Origin: Campylobacter coli
Lineage (GTDB): Bacteria > Campylobacterota > Campylobacteria > Campylobacterales > Campylobacteraceae
Assembly: GCA_039516895.1 (NCBI GenBank)
Contig: CP154437.1
Location: 1-64,000, forward strand
Direction of reading: 5' to 3'
Length of the DNA: 64,000 nt
Under the pieces are notes generated by a model, which ran no database searches, was not told the origin of the DNA, and saw only the letters and a list, made by a program, of their open reading frames with translations. Of the stretch, positions 62,480 to 64,000 are shown piece by piece. Each line of letters starts with the position of its first letter. Position 1 is the stretch's first letter. A program made the position numbers and the translations under genes.

Positions 62480-63674
62480 AAGCCTTACGCTTAGCTTGAA
62501 AATACACTCCATTTGCTATCAAGACACAAGCACACATCACGCAAGCAAGGATTATCGGTGTATTGGCATCTAAAGCACTGACTACAGAGGAGATGAGTCC
62601 TGCTAGGGCAAATTGTATAAAGCCAAGCACCGCAGAAGCGGTTCCGCTATGGTCTTTAAATCTCGCCATAGCCAAAGTCGTGGTATTGGGTGCGATAAAG
62701 CCAAGCATAGCGATACTTGTAAAAATGCTTGCTTCAAAAAGAAATAAATTCGGATACAAAAAGGCATTGATAAGCAAGATCAAAGTTGATACAAACATGA
62801 TTATCAAGGCTTTTGAAAGTATTTTTTCACTTTCAAATTTACGCACTAGCCTTGCATTGATATTTGCACAGATGACAAAGCCTAGGGCATTTACTCCAAA
62901 AAGTATGCCAAATTGTTGCTCGCTTAAGCCAAAAAATTGTGTAAATACAAAACTCGAACCCGTGATATAAGCAAACATCGCAGCCAAAGCCAAAGCAGCA
63001 CAAAAGACATAGGTTAAAAAGCGTTTATCTTTTAAAACAAATTTATAGCTTTTCATCGCTTCTTCGTGGGAGAATTTTTTATTTTTAAGGTGTGGTGCGG
63101 ATTCTTTTAAGCCAAAAAGTATCATCAAAAAAAGCAAAATTCCCAAAGCAAACAAAGTCGTAAAAATGCTATGCCATGAAAAATACTCCAGCAAAAAGCT
63201 TCCAAAAGTCGGCGAAAGCATAGGAGCAAGGGAGGTAAATACCATCATCAAAGCAAAGATCCCCGCAGCCTCTTTGATCTCAAACAAGTCATTTACTATA
63301 GCTCTTGCGATCACTACTCCCGCACAGCCTCCTAGTGCTTCAAAAAATCTCAAAGCGATAAAGGCATAGATATTGTCGATGATCACACAAAACAAGCTTG
63401 AAACGATAAAGAAGAAAATTCCTACCAAAGCGGGAATTTTACGCCCAAAGATATCGCTTAAAGGCCCATATATGAGTTGTCCTAAGGCAAAGGCGATGAA
63501 AAAGCTTGCAAGGCTAAGTTGGGTCAGCGCCTTAGAGGCGTTAAAACTTTGCTCTACATGGCTAAGCGCAGGTAAATACATATCTGTAGAAAGTGGTGCT
63601 ATGCTTGACATCAAAGCAAGGATGATGATGAGTTTGAGCTTTGAAAAGCCGTGAATTTTGGTGTGTTTTTGCAT
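62478..63674 (-). CDS. Bcr/CflA-family multidrug efflux transporter (MFS)
   Basis: A 398-residue major-facilitator protein with 12 predicted membrane segments. It shows the Bcr/CflA signature STDMYLPALSHVEQSF (about residues 24-39) and motif A GPLSDIFGRKIPA (about 70-82). Such pumps export drugs such as bicyclomycin or chloramphenicol; the substrate here is unknown. It ends within the orphan tail repeat, so its last codons may have been rewritten by the array junction. From gene order it corresponds to Cj0035c. Confidence 0.88.
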   Translation of the reverse strand: MQKHTKIHGFSKLKLIIILALMSSIAPLSTDMYLPALSHVEQSFNASKALTQLSLASFFIAFALGQLIYGPLSDIFGRKIPALVGIFFFIVSSLFCVIIDNIYAFIALRFFEALGGCAGVVIARAIVNDLFEIKEAAGIFALMMVFTSLAPMLSPTFGSFLLEYFSWHSIFTTLFALGILLFLMILFGLKESAPHLKNKKFSHEEAMKSYKFVLKDKRFLTYVFCAALALAAMFAYITGSSFVFTQFFGLSEQQFGILFGVNALGFVICANINARLVRKFESEKILSKALIIMFVSTLILLINAFLYPNLFLFEASIFTSIAMLGFIAPNTTTLAMARFKDHSGTASAVLGFIQFALAGLISSVVSALDANTPIILACVMCACVLIANGVYFQAKRKA

Positions 63675-63779
63675 TTGTAATCCTAATTATTTTTAAAACA
63701 AGGATTTTAACAAGTCAATCTTAGAATAATCTTTGTTTTTCTATGTTAAATTTATAGAAAAATTCTCAAGGAAGTCTTT

Positions 63780-64000
63780 ATGCCAAATTTTAATCAAAAC
63801 GAGCAAATCAAATGCCCAAGTTGTGGAAGTTTTATCGATATTAGCACTGCTTTATATGCTCAAATTTTAGACAAAGCCAAGCAAGAAATGCTCAAGCAAA
63901 AAAAAGAATTTGAAGATGAGGTAAATGCCAAAAGAGCCGAGTACATCAAGGCCTTAAACGACTTAAAAGCCCAAAAGCTAGAGCAAGAAAAACTCATAAG
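63780..64000 (+). CDS. DUF2130-like coiled-coil protein (5' part only)
   Basis: A frame opens at ATG 63780 with AAGGA about eight bases upstream and runs to the window end (73 codons). It has an N-terminal zinc-ribbon-like CPSC (residues 12-15), followed by a Lys/Glu/Gln-rich coiled coil. This pattern is typical of DUF2130 proteins, whose role is not well known. The assignment is tentative because the C-terminal domain is outside. Confidence 0.65.
   Translation, partial: MPNFNQNEQIKCPSCGSFIDISTALYAQILDKAKQEMLKQKKEFEDEVNAKRAEYIKALNDLKAQKLEQEKLI

Overview
The window starts at dnaA and reads as the origin-proximal part of a Campylobacter jejuni/coli-type chromosome. It is low GC. The gene order dnaA-dnaN-gyrB ... 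gltB-gltD-rnhB-rrc-ilvD ... queC-dsbI-dba ... purB-nrdA ... thyX-pyrG-recJ-ansA-rrn matches, from memory, the Cj0001-Cj0029 order of C. jejuni NCTC 11168. Several genes I remember at these positions in NCTC 11168 (sorAB, Cj0008, Cj0011c, docA/docB) are absent. The C-terminal part of DnaA also looks unlike the NCTC 11168 sequence I remember. I therefore lean towards C. coli or a divergent C. jejuni lineage, but I could not run a search.

Layout. 1-4.9 kb: replication genes. 5.0-9.7 kb: a variable cassette with a Tat-signal protein, a p-cresol methylhydroxylase/vanillyl-alcohol-oxidase-type flavoprotein and its cytochrome c, convergent with an ActP-type solute symporter and its DUF485 partner. 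9.9-37.4 kb: housekeeping metabolism, covering glutamate synthase, RNase HII, desulforubrerythrin, IlvD, QueC, the DsbI/Dba redox pair, PurB, NrdA, a dicarboxylate transporter, ThyX, PyrG, RecJ and an exported asparaginase. 37.9-45.2 kb: an rRNA operon (16S-tRNA-Ala-tRNA-Ile-23S-5S). Its 16S-23S spacer carries two protein genes, a LysE-family exporter and a frameshifted 2-oxoglutarate/Fe(II) hydroxylase. 45.2-46.3 kb: an unusual T/G-rich non-coding stretch.

46.3-62.5 kb is the accessory island and the most interesting part. A divergent SF1 (Upf1/Dna2-like) helicase faces a one-protein Type IIG restriction-modification enzyme. The R-M stop codon overlaps the start of the first of four tandem paralogues that share a pentapeptide-like beta-helix front, a conserved linker, a FYRKLCDHHTD-type motif, membrane segments and a near-identical C-terminal tail (KTARKNSIVPS in all but one, TIRKNSIVPS in the second). 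The second paralogue is expanded by 104-residue (312 bp) tandem units. The array shows footprints of its own duplication: a second copy of the R-M gene 3' end, repeated intergenic DNA, and an orphan copy of the tail after the last gene. A multi-membrane-segment protein with a complete GT51 peptidoglycan glycosyltransferase domain closes the run. The function of the paralogue family is not known to me. Its position suggests a membrane-associated, recombination-diversified accessory system linked to R-M, which is inference. The window ends with a Bcr/CflA-type efflux gene and the 5' end of a DUF2130-like gene.
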